DNA of 64,000 nt from Clostridiales bacterium. Lineage in GTDB: Bacteria > Bacillota > Clostridia > Oscillospirales > CAG-272. The notes beneath the pieces are model-generated. The model was not told where the DNA came from, ran no database searches, and saw only the letters and a program-made list of their open reading frames with translations. This document shows positions 27,585 to 37,808 of the stretch, in pieces (position 1 is the first letter of the stretch; the number at the start of each line of letters is the position of its first letter). A program made the position numbers and the translations under genes. The stretch spans positions 1 to 64,000 of the forward strand of contig JAAZAV010000034.1 of the NCBI GenBank assembly GCA_012514145.1. Direction: 5' to 3'.

Positions 27585-28660
27585 CTGTCAAGCCTCCATG
27601 CCTTCTTTGTACGGAGCGGCTCATTGAAGCGGTTCTCGAGACATCCGCCCTTCTTTTCAAGCATGCTGACACAGGCGCGGATACATCCGCCGCATTTTGC
27701 CATGTTGTAGCCGACCCAGCTGGGGAAGTACTTCTGCAGCGCCGAGTAGACCTTCAAAATATCCTGCTCATTGCCGCGGTGTTCCTCGGGGTGCTCAAGC
27801 AGGTCGAGATCGCCGTTTTCGTTGGCGTCGAACACTTCCTTTGGTACAAACGGATTGTAGTAGCGGCCCGCGTGGGTGTAGAAGGCGTAGCACTTCCACA
27901 TATCGATGTCAGCCCACTCCATAACCTTATCCTCAATCTTGACCGTTACCTTTTTGCTCTTGTCTGTGGGTATGCAGCCGCCGGGGCACTCGCGCACGCA
28001 CGCCATACAATGGCGGCACAGCGGCTCGCCCGAATACATCTCGTCGTATTCAAGTTTGGCGTCGGTGAAGATGAACGCCAGACGCTGAAGCGGTCCGAAC
28101 TGGGGGGTGAGCAGCATCTTGCTCCAGCCTATCTCGCCCAAACCGCAGATAACGGCGGCAATTCTGAACTGGAACTGCAGATCGGGCGCCACGCCGCCCT
28201 CACGGGCGGGACGGGTGAACTGTACGGTGCGGTGGTGAGCCGTAGCCTTGCGGGCATGCTCGCTCACCTCGATCTGCTCTTCGGGGGAAAGTGTGTTGCC
28301 CGGGCTGCCGTCCATGTCCGAGACAACTCCCCTGGCGCCGGTGTTGCGGTATACAAAGGCCTCGTATCCCTCGTCCTCGATCACCTTGCCTACACGGTAG
28401 AGAACCGCCGGTGCGAAAATCTCGTTGATCCCGCCGTATGCCATAGACGGGTACTGGTAGAACTGCGTCCCCTCCTCGATTCCGCGCTGTACTCCGCGGG
28501 GTATGCGGAAGGCTAAACCGATCACGCTCTTGGCTTCGGGGAAGAGGAACTGTGGGTTCATCTCCTTCGGCGCGCCCGAGAAGCGTGACATGGGTCCGAT
28601 ACCGCAGAGATCCGCACCGGCATCCAGTGCCGCCTGCTTTATCATTGCGCTTGTCAGCAT
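27581..28660 (-). CDS. QueG/reductive-dehalogenase-like 4Fe-4S protein (paralog C)
   Basis: VICGLGEIGWSKMLLTPQFGPLQRLAFIFTDAKLEYD and CRHCMACVRECPGGCIP, plus AKCGGCIRACVSMLEKKGGC. Start MLTSAMIKQ at codon 28 of the tracked ORF, downstream of AAAGGAG. Confidence 0.78.
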   Translation of the reverse strand: MLTSAMIKQAALDAGADLCGIGPMSRFSGAPKEMNPQFLFPEAKSVIGLAFRIPRGVQRGIEEGTQFYQYPSMAYGGINEIFAPAVLYRVGKVIEDEGYEAFVYRNTGARGVVSDMDGSPGNTLSPEEQIEVSEHARKATAHHRTVQFTRPAREGGVAPDLQFQFRIAAVICGLGEIGWSKMLLTPQFGPLQRLAFIFTDAKLEYDEMYSGEPLCRHCMACVRECPGGCIPTDKSKKVTVKIEDKVMEWADIDMWKCYAFYTHAGRYYNPFVPKEVFDANENGDLDLLEHPEEHRGNEQDILKVYSALQKYFPSWVGYNMAKCGGCIRACVSMLEKKGGCLENRFNEPLRTKKAWRLDR

Positions 28661-28844
28661 GCTTATACTCCTTTTCCAAAAAATCGCTGTAACATCTTGC
28701 ATTATATTGTAATAACACGTTATATAATCATGATGAAACAAAGATTAACTTTTAATTTACAAATATTGTCATATTGTCCGCCATGATGCAGAACCACACT
28801 GGATGATGCGGGCTAATATAACACAATGCGTAGCTGTGTTACGG

Positions 28845-31019
28845 TCAGATGAGCTTCTTTGTCTCGCCGGCGGCGAAGGTGAGCAGCCGGAATCCGGTCT
28901 TTGTCACGAAGGTAAGCTCGCCGCTCTTGTCCGCCGTCACACTGAGGGCTGTAACCTCGCCGTTCTTCCAGTCGCAGTCAACCGAGTAGCCGCCGCGGGC
29001 GCGGAAGCCACGGAAGGAACCGCCTGAGAGGTACGAAGGCAGAGCGGGAAGCACCTTCAGCTCGCCGTTCTGGCTCTGGAGAAGCATCTCACTGATTGCC
29101 GCCGCGCCGCCGAAGTTGCCGTCGATCTGGAACGGCGGGTGTGAATCGAAGAGATTGTCTTTCGTGGACTTGGTAAAGAGCAATGTAAGGCTCTCTCCCG
29201 CCTGTCTGCCGTCGCCGAGACGGGCGAAGAGACAGGTGAGCCAGGCGCGGCTCCAACCGGTGTGTCCGCCGCCATGAGCAAGTCTGCGCTCGAGTGTGCG
29301 GCGCACGCCTTCGAACAGCTCGGGGGTGTTTTCGTTTATGGCGCTGTCGGGATATACCGCGAACATATGGGATATGTGGCGGTGACCCGGTTCGGGCTCG
29401 TCATAGTCCTCAAGCCACTCCATGAGCTGACCGTGCTTGCCGATTTTCAGCGGCGGCAGCTTGGAAAGGGCGGTTTTGGCTTCGCCCGCCATGTCGGGAT
29501 TGATACCCAGCAGTTCCTCGCACTCGATGTATAGACGCAGCAGACCGCCGATTATCTCCACATCCATTGTGGGCGACAGGCAGAGATAAGCCGCCTTGCC
29601 GTCGCAGAAGTAGCGGTTCTCGGGAGAAGTGGAGGGGCCGGAGAGCAGCATACCGTTATGCTCGAACATGTAGTCGAGGAAAAAGCGCACCGACTCGGAT
29701 ATATAGCTGTATGCGGTCTCCCGCAGATAATCTGTGTCGAGGGAGTAGAGATATCGCTCCCAGATGTGGAAGCAGAGCCAGGCGCCGCCGAGAGGCCAGA
29801 GACCCCAAAGCCCGTCCGCCGGCGCGGTGAAGCCGTATATGTCGCTGAGGTGATGCAGCACTGTGCCGCGGCAGTCGTAGTTGACCCTGGCGGTATGTTT
29901 GCCCGACTCCAGCAGGTAGTTGTTCATGTAGTCGAAAAGTGCCGTGCAGCATTCACCCAAAGCAGCTGTCTCTGCCTGCCAGTAGTTCATCTGCAGGTTG
30001 ATGTTTGTATGGTAGTCGGCGTTCCAGGGAGCGTCGTAGCGCTCGTTCCATACACCCTGCAGGTTGGCAGGCAGTGAGCCGGGGCGGCTGGAACTGATAA
30101 GCAGGTACTTGCCGAAGCGCCAGTAGAGTTCCGCCAGTCCGGGATCCTCCTCACCCTTCTCGCGCAGGGCGGCGAGGCGTTCGTCCACCGGCATGGCGGT
30201 CTTGCATTCACAGCAGTCAAACTTCAGGTCTGAAAGTCCCATCAGCGCCGTAAAGTCGGCGGTATGGCGTTCTTTAAGCTCACACCAGCAGAGCTTATCG
30301 GGGAGTTTGGGCAGAACGCCGTCGATGTCGGAGCGTATCTGTATGTATAATTCAATATATTCTGCGCCGGAGATATTCAGCGAGCCGGCTCCCGGAGCAA
30401 TGACACCGTCGGTGACCGCCGCTATTCTCGAGGTAAACTCATGCTCGCCGGTGGCGGTCCTGCCTACATAGGTAATTCCGCACTCCGAATAGTCCACCGA
30501 CACCGTGTATTTCCGGGTGTAATCGATCGAGGCGTTCAGCTTGGCGCCCTCCGAGGTATAGCGGACGGCGATAAGCCTGTCGGGATATGATGCGAAATAT
30601 TCGCGCTTATACGATACTCCGCCCCGGGTGTAGGTAATCTCGGCGAGACCGTTTGTCATGTCAATCGCCCGCCGGTAGTCGGCGCAGCTGTCTCCGCTGT
30701 GAAGGGCAACACGCAGCTCGCCCGCTGTCTCGTAGGATTTTACGCGCTTGAAGGAATCGGCGAGAGCGCTCTCGGCGTAATTGTCGGCTTCTGCCGCCCT
30801 CCCGGCAAGCAGCAGCTCACGAACCTTGCGCAGTTCTTTCATATAGCCGGGAGTCACCGCGTCGAACTTCTCGCCGGCCCATATCTTCTCCTCGTTGAGC
30901 TGGATTACGTCGGTTCCCACGCCGCCCCATAAAGAAGCGCCCATATATCCGCAGCCGATAGGCGAAGTGTCCTCCCACTCAACTGCGGGTCGGTTCAGAA
31001 ACAGAATATCATTTCTCAT
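28845..31019 (-). CDS. GH95 alpha-L-fucosidase-like (copy 1)
   Basis: [96 protein letters not shown]. Confidence 0.93.
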   Translation of the reverse strand: MRNDILFLNRPAVEWEDTSPIGCGYMGASLWGGVGTDVIQLNEEKIWAGEKFDAVTPGYMKELRKVRELLLAGRAAEADNYAESALADSFKRVKSYETAGELRVALHSGDSCADYRRAIDMTNGLAEITYTRGGVSYKREYFASYPDRLIAVRYTSEGAKLNASIDYTRKYTVSVDYSECGITYVGRTATGEHEFTSRIAAVTDGVIAPGAGSLNISGAEYIELYIQIRSDIDGVLPKLPDKLCWCELKERHTADFTALMGLSDLKFDCCECKTAMPVDERLAALREKGEEDPGLAELYWRFGKYLLISSSRPGSLPANLQGVWNERYDAPWNADYHTNINLQMNYWQAETAALGECCTALFDYMNNYLLESGKHTARVNYDCRGTVLHHLSDIYGFTAPADGLWGLWPLGGAWLCFHIWERYLYSLDTDYLRETAYSYISESVRFFLDYMFEHNGMLLSGPSTSPENRYFCDGKAAYLCLSPTMDVEIIGGLLRLYIECEELLGINPDMAGEAKTALSKLPPLKIGKHGQLMEWLEDYDEPEPGHRHISHMFAVYPDSAINENTPELFEGVRRTLERRLAHGGGHTGWSRAWLTCLFARLGDGRQAGESLTLLFTKSTKDNLFDSHPPFQIDGNFGGAAAISEMLLQSQNGELKVLPALPSYLSGGSFRGFRARGGYSVDCDWKNGEVTALSVTADKSGELTFVTKTGFRLLTFAAGETKKLI

Positions 31020-31077
31020 TATGTTCTCACTTTCATTTGCTTTTTCATATTTTCCGCTGCCCGTATGCCGCCGATAC

Positions 31078-31106
31078 TTGACAAAACAACGGCATCATTG
31101 TATAAT
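31078..31106 (+). promoter_or_regulatory. Perfect consensus promoter TTGACA-N17-TATAAT
   Basis: TTGACA 31078-31083, TATAAT 31101-31106. Confidence 0.75.
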
Positions 31107-31196
31107 CACATTGTATTATCTTTGATATGGCAGTATTTATTATGTAATCCGTACCGGCGCTTTTCGCCGGAATATTATTATATGGAGGTATATATC

Positions 31197-31628
31197 ATGT
31201 CAATTTGGGAAGAAATTCAACAAGAGCTGACCAAAGCCGCCGACATTACTCTGAAGGAAGCGGGAAAACTCACCGACACAGCCAGGCAAAAACTGGACGA
31301 GAAGATTCTCACAAACCACATCGGCAAGCTGTACGGAGAAATCGGCAGACTCTGCTACGATGCACATCGGACCGGCGCAGACCACAGTAAAGAAATTGCA
31401 GCCGTCTGCTCCAAAATCGACAATCTCAACGAAAAATTAGCTAACGTAAAAGCCGGGAACTCTGCTTCACGGATCCAGCATTACTGCTATATGTGCGGCT
31501 CGGAACTTCCGATTGACGCCGACACATGTCCCAAATGCGGGGAGAAACAATTTGACGCCGAGGAGACCGCTGAAACCGCCGATGACGGTAACGCCGATGA
31601 CGGCAAGGATAAGGAGCCGCTGATCTGA
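31197..31628 (+). CDS. Small zinc-ribbon protein
   Basis: YCYMCGSELPIDADTCPKCGEKQ ribbon after a helical N-terminus. ATG at 31197 with TATGGAGG upstream. Confidence 0.8.
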   Translation: MSIWEEIQQELTKAADITLKEAGKLTDTARQKLDEKILTNHIGKLYGEIGRLCYDAHRTGADHSKEIAAVCSKIDNLNEKLANVKAGNSASRIQHYCYMCGSELPIDADTCPKCGEKQFDAEETAETADDGNADDGKDKEPLI

Positions 31629-31637
31629 GGCAGTTTA

Positions 31638-33755
31638 CTATTCAACCCGTTCGATAATCATGTCCTGCCATTCGCGGCTCATGGTGACAAAGCGCGCGCT
31701 CCATCCCGCCACACGCACCGCGAGGGTCGTGTATTTCTCGGGATGGCGCTGTGCGTCGCGGAGCGTAGCGGCGTCCACCGTGTCTATCTGCATGAAGAAA
31801 CCGCCCAGGTCGCAGAAGCCGCGGATCAGCCCGCTCAGCGCCGCCACACCCGGCTCGCCCTCCAGAGCAGAGGGCGAGATTCCGATGTCCAGCGCCGAAC
31901 CGGTGGTAAGCAGGCTCAGGTCCGGCTTGCAGGCTGAATGTATAACGGCGGTAGCGCCGTTGCGTATGCTGCCCGGCGTCGGCGACCAGTTGCTCGCCAG
32001 CACATCGCCTTTCCTGTGACCGTGGGGCGAGGCCAGCCGCTGCGGCGCCCAGTCTATCTGACGCCCGAAGGTGCTGATTCCGCCCGGGAACCAGATCGGG
32101 CATGAGTCGTCACGCTCTCCGCAGCATTTAGCAAAATCCTCCACCAGCCGCACCGCCAGAGAGTCGCATTCGTCGCTGTCGTTGCCGAAGTAGACAAAAT
32201 CGTCAAGCGCATGGCGGCGCAGCTCCTCATAGCCCTCCCAGTTGGCGGCAAGCGCTTTCTGCAGCTCGGCTAAAGATACACGCTTGTCCTCATATACGAG
32301 ACGCTTTATCGCGTAAAGGCTGTTTACGATATCCGGCAGACCGCCTATGTGTGGCGAAACCACGACATAACGCGTTCCGCCCTCGTAGTAGGAGCGGGCG
32401 TTCTCTATGCAGTCGTCCACAAAGAGCGACACCACTGTACAGGGATTGCTCGGTTTCCAGCTGCCGTCCTCATTTAACCTGCCGCCTGTGGTGCCCCGCT
32501 TTATCTGCTCAACCTGAGCGCCAAGGTCGGCAATGTATGCCGCGTACAGCTCCTCAAAGCTGCCGAAGTCGCGGCTGCCGCTGTAGTTATCAAGCGTTAT
32601 GTGCTGTAAAATTGCCAGCCCGTCAAAGGGCACATAGCCGAACCAGGTCTTGCCGGGCACCTGTACCTCCCAGCAGCCGTCGTTGGCGAAGTTTCGCGCC
32701 TCGGACAGCTCATAGCCCCAGTCGGTCATGGCTTTCAGTATAAGATCCTCATTGTATATCGCCACATTGCCGCCGCCGTGTCGCATCGCCTCGGCGCAGC
32801 GGGTGATAAGATACGGGTCGGTTTTCGTGTTTATTCTGACCGTGGTGGGGAAATCGCTTATTCCGAGTTCCTCAAGAATGTCAAGAACCAGATAAGTTAC
32901 CTCGTTTGCAACCTCGGCGCCGTCCGCATCGATGCCCGCAAGAACCAGATTCTGATAATGCTGCGCATCGCCGCTGCGGGTCGCGCGGCCGTTTATCCAC
33001 TCACAGCCCTTGATAAAGAAGTGGGAGAATATTTCCCGCGCTTCGTCTATGGTCAGTGCTCCGGCGGCTAAATCTTTCTTAAGATAATCACCCAGCAGCC
33101 AGTCTATGCGCCCTATCCCCGGCCAGTTGCCGCAGAGACGGGTGAAGGCAAAGACAAACCACATGCTCTGCACGGCTTCGTAAAAGTTTCGAGCCCCCTC
33201 GAAGGGCACCCTGCAGAGGTTTGAATACACACGCTCCATGCCCGGCATATCCTTCAGCGCCTCGAGATATCTGCCGTGCCAGATGCGCATGGCGTCGATG
33301 CAGATAAGGCAGCTTTCGAGGAATGCCCGCTCGCGGGATTCCGTGTGCCTTTTAAGTGATTCATGCACCCGGCGTTCGATGCCGTTCATGCCGACCGCCA
33401 GAACTTCGTCAAAGCGGATGGTGAGATGGCTGACCGAACCGAACCAGCCGTGAGCCGCCCCGTATTCTTTTGCGGGCACGATATGGCTGATGGCGTCGCC
33501 AAGGGTGGCACTGCCCGAGAGATACTCACCCGGCACTATCCGCAGAGGCGATTTATTCGCTATCTCGAGTATGCAGGCATTGTACTTGTCAAGCCCGGAC
33601 ATTTCGCTGTAACCGGGCACTTCATCCATGCGCACATTCGGAGTATCAAGAGTCTCGAGCCCGTATATGCCCGCCTGCGAATCGGCGGCGAATTTTCGTG
33701 TCGCCTCGGAAAGGCGCACAGGACGCGGCGTCGAGCTTGCTGTATAGAATATCAT
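31638..33755 (-). CDS. Glycyl radical enzyme (PFL-like family), function unknown
   Basis: Active-site loop FANDGCWEVQVPGKTW (GCxE; Cys codon 32673-32675) and C-terminal radical loop TLAVRVAGWSARFVTMSREWQDMIIERVE (Gly codon 31704-31706). Confidence 0.88.
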   Translation of the reverse strand: MIFYTASSTPRPVRLSEATRKFAADSQAGIYGLETLDTPNVRMDEVPGYSEMSGLDKYNACILEIANKSPLRIVPGEYLSGSATLGDAISHIVPAKEYGAAHGWFGSVSHLTIRFDEVLAVGMNGIERRVHESLKRHTESRERAFLESCLICIDAMRIWHGRYLEALKDMPGMERVYSNLCRVPFEGARNFYEAVQSMWFVFAFTRLCGNWPGIGRIDWLLGDYLKKDLAAGALTIDEAREIFSHFFIKGCEWINGRATRSGDAQHYQNLVLAGIDADGAEVANEVTYLVLDILEELGISDFPTTVRINTKTDPYLITRCAEAMRHGGGNVAIYNEDLILKAMTDWGYELSEARNFANDGCWEVQVPGKTWFGYVPFDGLAILQHITLDNYSGSRDFGSFEELYAAYIADLGAQVEQIKRGTTGGRLNEDGSWKPSNPCTVVSLFVDDCIENARSYYEGGTRYVVVSPHIGGLPDIVNSLYAIKRLVYEDKRVSLAELQKALAANWEGYEELRRHALDDFVYFGNDSDECDSLAVRLVEDFAKCCGERDDSCPIWFPGGISTFGRQIDWAPQRLASPHGHRKGDVLASNWSPTPGSIRNGATAVIHSACKPDLSLLTTGSALDIGISPSALEGEPGVAALSGLIRGFCDLGGFFMQIDTVDAATLRDAQRHPEKYTTLAVRVAGWSARFVTMSREWQDMIIERVE

Positions 33756-33931
33756 TTCAGTCGATCCTTTCATATTGTCAAGGATTTGCCGGTATAGGCT
33801 TATTGCAAACCGGCACCATATACATTGTACCCTGCGGCGCAGGTTCTGTCAATCGCCATTTTCACTTTTTGACCTGAATGCAGACCTGTGCGCCGATATA
33901 AATATGCTTTTCAGTTTACGGAATTTAACAA

Positions 33932-35866
33932 ATGATTGTACTCAACTGCGACAGTCTCACGCTGTCCTTTGCCGGCGAAACGGTGCTGGAGGACATCACC
34001 TTTTTTATAAACGAAGGTGACCGTCTCGGCATAGTCGGAGTGAACGGCGCGGGCAAAACCACCCTTTTCAAGCTTATAACCGGTGAATATTCACCCGATT
34101 CGGGCGCGGTATTCATCGCCAAGGGCCACAGTCTCGGCATCCTTGACCAGTATCTGGATTTCGACGATAACTCCACCCTTTTTGAGGAGATGCTGCGCTC
34201 CTATCCCGAACTTACCGCCATGGAGGAGCGGCTCAACAGCCTGCACGCCGCTCTCGACGCGGGTGACATCTCCCGGGCAGAAGCATACGCTTCCCTGCAC
34301 GACCGCTTCACCCGTGAGGGCGGCTATGAATACAAAGGGCGCTGCCGGGGAACTCTGAAAAGCCTGGGTTTTGACGAGAGTTTTTTCGACCTGAAGATAT
34401 CTGTGCTCAGCGGCGGACAGAAGACCCGTCTGGCGCTGGCGCGTCTGCTCACGGTGGAGCCGGATATTCTGATGCTGGACGAGCCGACAAACCATCTGGA
34501 TATGGATGCCCTTTTCTGGCTCGAGAGCTTTCTTAAAAACTACCGTAAGACTGTCATAGTCATCTCCCATGACCGCTATTTTCTCGACAGTACCGTCACC
34601 AAGGTGCTGGAAATCGAGAACAAAAGCGCCCGGATGTATAACGGAAACTACACCCGATTTGTGGAGCAGAAGGCTTCCGACCGTGAGATACAGGAACGGC
34701 ACTGGCGCAATCAGCAGAAAGAAATCGCCCGCATCGAGGCTTACATAGAGCAACAGCGGCGCTGGGGTCGCGAACGCAACATCATCGCCGCCGAGAGCCG
34801 CCAGAAGCAGCTTGACAAGCTGGAGCGTGTTGAGCGACCGGATGCCCTGCCAAAGTCAATACGCCTGCGGTTCAGGAAATCCCTGGAGAGCGGCGACGAT
34901 GTACTGCACATCCGGCGTCTCACAAAGGGCTATCCGGGTAAGCCGCTTTTCAAGAATGAAAATCTGCTTGTTAAGAAGCGGGAACATGTCTTCATCCTCG
35001 GTCACAACGGCTGCGGCAAATCCACTCTCATAAAGCTGATTGCCGGCAAGCTTGAGCCGGACGGCGGTTCGGTTGAATACGGCTACAACGTCGACATCGG
35101 ATACTATGACCAGGAAAATCAGGAACTGTGCGATTCAAACACTGTTCTTGATGAGTTGTGGAACGACTATCCCCACCTGACCGAGACCGAGATCCGCAAC
35201 GCGCTGGCGCTGTTTCTGTTCCGAGGCGATGATATCGAAAAAACCGTATCGGTACTCAGCGGCGGCGAACGCGCGCGGCTCACTCTCTGTAAGCTGATAC
35301 TCTCGAAGATGAATCTGCTCATACTCGACGAGCCGACAAACCATCTTGACATCAATTCACGGGAGGTTCTCGAGAAGGCGCTGTTGGATTTCGGCGGAAC
35401 AATAATTGCCGTTTCCCACGACCGCTATTTCATAAGCAAGCTGGCGACCCGCATTCTCGACTTCAACTCGGGCGCCTCGCCCGATCGTGTGCCGCCGGGT
35501 CAGCTGTTCGATTTCAGGGGGACATATCCAGAGTATCTTGAATATAAGGAAAAATATCTTGTGTCCGATTCGGCCGACAGTTCATCCAAAGGCGCCGTCA
35601 CAGAATCACGCGAGCAGTATGAGGCGCAGAAGAAAGCCCAGTCCGACCGCCGCCGTCACGAGGGCAGGCTCAGACGCAACGCCGACGAAATCGCCAAGCT
35701 TGAAGCTAAACTTGACGGCATCTCCGCCGAAATGCACGGCGAAGCGGCATCCGACGCCGAGCGTGTCGCAGAGCTGTATGAGAGCCAGCTTGCAGCCGAA
35801 GAACGACTTTTAGAGCTGTATGAGCTTCAGGAGGAGCTGGAGCAGCAGGGGGACGAGTTCGACTGA
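33932..35866 (+). CDS. ABC-F family ATPase (EttA/Uup-like)
   Basis: Two ABC cassettes (GVNGAGKTTLFK/LSGGQKTRLALARLL; GHNGCGKSTLIK/LSGGERARLTLCKLI), linker, C-terminal coiled coil, no TM. Confidence 0.93.
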   Translation: MIVLNCDSLTLSFAGETVLEDITFFINEGDRLGIVGVNGAGKTTLFKLITGEYSPDSGAVFIAKGHSLGILDQYLDFDDNSTLFEEMLRSYPELTAMEERLNSLHAALDAGDISRAEAYASLHDRFTREGGYEYKGRCRGTLKSLGFDESFFDLKISVLSGGQKTRLALARLLTVEPDILMLDEPTNHLDMDALFWLESFLKNYRKTVIVISHDRYFLDSTVTKVLEIENKSARMYNGNYTRFVEQKASDREIQERHWRNQQKEIARIEAYIEQQRRWGRERNIIAAESRQKQLDKLERVERPDALPKSIRLRFRKSLESGDDVLHIRRLTKGYPGKPLFKNENLLVKKREHVFILGHNGCGKSTLIKLIAGKLEPDGGSVEYGYNVDIGYYDQENQELCDSNTVLDELWNDYPHLTETEIRNALALFLFRGDDIEKTVSVLSGGERARLTLCKLILSKMNLLILDEPTNHLDINSREVLEKALLDFGGTIIAVSHDRYFISKLATRILDFNSGASPDRVPPGQLFDFRGTYPEYLEYKEKYLVSDSADSSSKGAVTESREQYEAQKKAQSDRRRHEGRLRRNADEIAKLEAKLDGISAEMHGEAASDAERVAELYESQLAAEERLLELYELQEELEQQGDEFD

Positions 35867-35982
35867 TACGGACATTTTCTGAATATCCGGCTGACGCCGG
35901 CACCTGATAAAGTCTGGGTATTATTAACAGGTAATGAATTTAACATAATCTATATCGGCGCATCAATTACACAATCCGAAAA

Positions 35983-36026
35983 ACAGAGCCGCAACGAATT
36001 TGTAGTCCACTGCGGCTCTGTTTTTA
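35983..36026 (+). terminator. Terminator
   Basis: ACAGAGCCGCA...TGCGGCTCTGT followed by TTTT. Confidence 0.7.
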
Positions 36027-36119
36027 TCTGTATCTTGATTTTGTAAACAATTCATGACGCTTCCTTAACGAAGCCGTCGCTATTCTGTTGCTTGTTTCAC
36101 ACAACTTTGGGTAAATTCC

Positions 36120-36148
36120 TTGACATCCTATATCACCTGTGATATAAT
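36120..36148 (+). promoter_or_regulatory. Perfect consensus promoter TTGACA-N17-TATAAT with internal palindromic operator
   Basis: TTGACA 36120-36125, TATAAT 36143-36148. TATATCAC-CT-GTGATATA perfect inverted repeat at 36129-36146. Confidence 0.75.
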
Positions 36149-36204
36149 CGCCCTGTTAATACAGCGCGGCAATGAATCCACGAAGTTCAACCGGAGGTGT
36201 ATTT

Positions 36205-37683
36205 ATGAAGAAAAGAGGAATTTCTCTTTTATTGCTCATTATTTTTATGCTTGGCACGGTTGCTGCAAACGGCTGTGGCAGAGGCGGCAACAGCGCAGTC
36301 ACGACAGCGGCAGGCGGTGTTCCGCAGACAGAAGCCGAAACTGAATCGCAGTTTTCCGATTACGCGTCAAAATATCTCACCTTCGACGATCCGGTCGTCC
36401 CCGATGACAAATTTGACGGTCTCGAATTTGTGATTCTCAGTCCCGGTTCCAAGCCGCCAAGTGACGAGGAAACCGGAGATGTTGTCGAGGACGCGGTTAC
36501 CTTGACCCGCAGATATGTTGAGGAGCGGCTTGATATCGACATTGTATACACGATGGTACCCAGTATAGTCGATATCGAACCGTCACTTTCCAAGGCTGTT
36601 ATGGCAGGCGACAGTGCTTATGATCTGGCAATCAACCATAGCATCCATGCGCTGCCGGATATAATAAAAGCACGGCTCGTTCACGACTGGAACCGTGTTC
36701 CCAATGTGAATTTCGACCAGCCGTATTGGAACCAGAGCATGAACTCGACCCTTTCAATCAAGGGTGTTCTGCCCATAGCAAGCGGAAATTACTTTGTAAC
36801 CTCGCCGATGTGCATATTGTTCAATAAGAAGATACATAATGACTATAATATTGAAGACCTGTATGCGCTTGTTGAGGACGGTAAGTGGACTCTGGACAAA
36901 TTCTGTTCAATTGCGAAATCGGTATCGGCGGATTTGAACGGCGACGGCGAGTACGGAGTTGAAGACCTTTACGGCATGACGGGCATGGCGGATTACCAAT
37001 TCATGGGCTTCCTTGCCGGCTGCAACCAGTTCGTCGTCGAAAAAGATGAAGAGGACTTCCCTACCGTTGCTCTCGATAATGAGAAGACTTACAATATTTT
37101 CTCGAAACTATACGATCTCATATACGGAACCACCGCTGCGAAAGTCTGGAAGTACGGCTCCGACCAGGCGACGTGGGTCTCCTTTACAGATAACCATTCG
37201 CTGTTTGAAGTCCAGGGTGGATTTGGTGAAGCTATTCGCTACCGCTCGATGGAGACCGATTTCGGGGTCATTCCCTACCCGAAATATGATGATAATCAGG
37301 CTGACTATATGTCAATTGAACTGGGCAGCTTCCTGATGGTTCCCGTGAATGCCGGTAACTTGGAACTTTGCGGTACTGTTTCCGAGCTGCTCTGCGCGGA
37401 AAGCCGCCGGAGGGTACTGCCCGAATATGTTGACAAGCTGCTTGTCTCAAAGACCGCCCGCGACAACGAGTCGGAGGGCATGATATATCTTATCCTTGAC
37501 TCTGTTGTATATGATTTCGGTGTCAACCTCGGTTACTATGACGACCTGTCCTATATTCTTGGCTTTACCCTGCGAGAGGATACAAGTGACTTCACTTCAT
37601 ACGTAAACAGTCGTATTAAGAAATCCAATGCACACTACAAAACGGTTTACGAGTATTATCTTGCGTATGGGGATATGTATTAA
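36205..37683 (+). CDS. Extracellular solute-binding lipoprotein (SBP paralog 3)
   Basis: MKKRGISLLLLIIFMLGTVAANGC; GDSAYDLAINHS, DLNGDGEYGVEDLYG, DFGVIPYPKYDDNQADY. Start at codon 12, preceded by GGAGGTG. Confidence 0.85.
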   Translation: MKKRGISLLLLIIFMLGTVAANGCGRGGNSAVTTAAGGVPQTEAETESQFSDYASKYLTFDDPVVPDDKFDGLEFVILSPGSKPPSDEETGDVVEDAVTLTRRYVEERLDIDIVYTMVPSIVDIEPSLSKAVMAGDSAYDLAINHSIHALPDIIKARLVHDWNRVPNVNFDQPYWNQSMNSTLSIKGVLPIASGNYFVTSPMCILFNKKIHNDYNIEDLYALVEDGKWTLDKFCSIAKSVSADLNGDGEYGVEDLYGMTGMADYQFMGFLAGCNQFVVEKDEEDFPTVALDNEKTYNIFSKLYDLIYGTTAAKVWKYGSDQATWVSFTDNHSLFEVQGGFGEAIRYRSMETDFGVIPYPKYDDNQADYMSIELGSFLMVPVNAGNLELCGTVSELLCAESRRRVLPEYVDKLLVSKTARDNESEGMIYLILDSVVYDFGVNLGYYDDLSYILGFTLREDTSDFTSYVNSRIKKSNAHYKTVYEYYLAYGDMY

Positions 37684-37732
37684 GGGGTAAACCGCGCGGA
37701 ACAGCATATTAAAACACCATATATAACCGAAA

Positions 37733-37774
37733 GAGCTGCGGCGAAACAAATGTTTCGCCGCAGCTCCATTTTTT
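37733..37774. terminator. Strong terminator between convergent genes
   Basis: GAGCTGCGGCGAAACA-AA-TGTTTCGCCGCAGCTC perfect 16-bp stem followed by CATTTTTTAT. Confidence 0.9.
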
Positions 37775-37808
37775 ATATCAGCATAACCGTCCGCTTCGTG
37801 ATGCGTTA

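Noticed and set aside
27779-28516. 245-aa plus-strand ORF
   Set aside because: Antisense to QueG-like paralog C with conserved Cys motifs on the other strand.
25672-28660. Calling the Fe-S trio queG
   Set aside because: Several paralogs, degenerate second cluster and glycan-gene context make queuosine synthesis an unsupported assignment.
31638-33755. Calling the glycyl radical enzyme pflB
   Set aside because: PFL uses adjacent catalytic cysteines; this protein has a single Cys in a GCxE dehydratase/lyase-type motif.
34091-34753. 220-aa minus-strand ORF
   Set aside because: Antisense to the first ATPase domain of the ABC-F gene.
33932-35866. ABC-F gene as the missing ATPase for the orphan SBPs
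   Set aside because: Duplicated cassettes with linker and no TM or MalK-type C-terminus; ABC-F proteins act on ribosomes, not in import.
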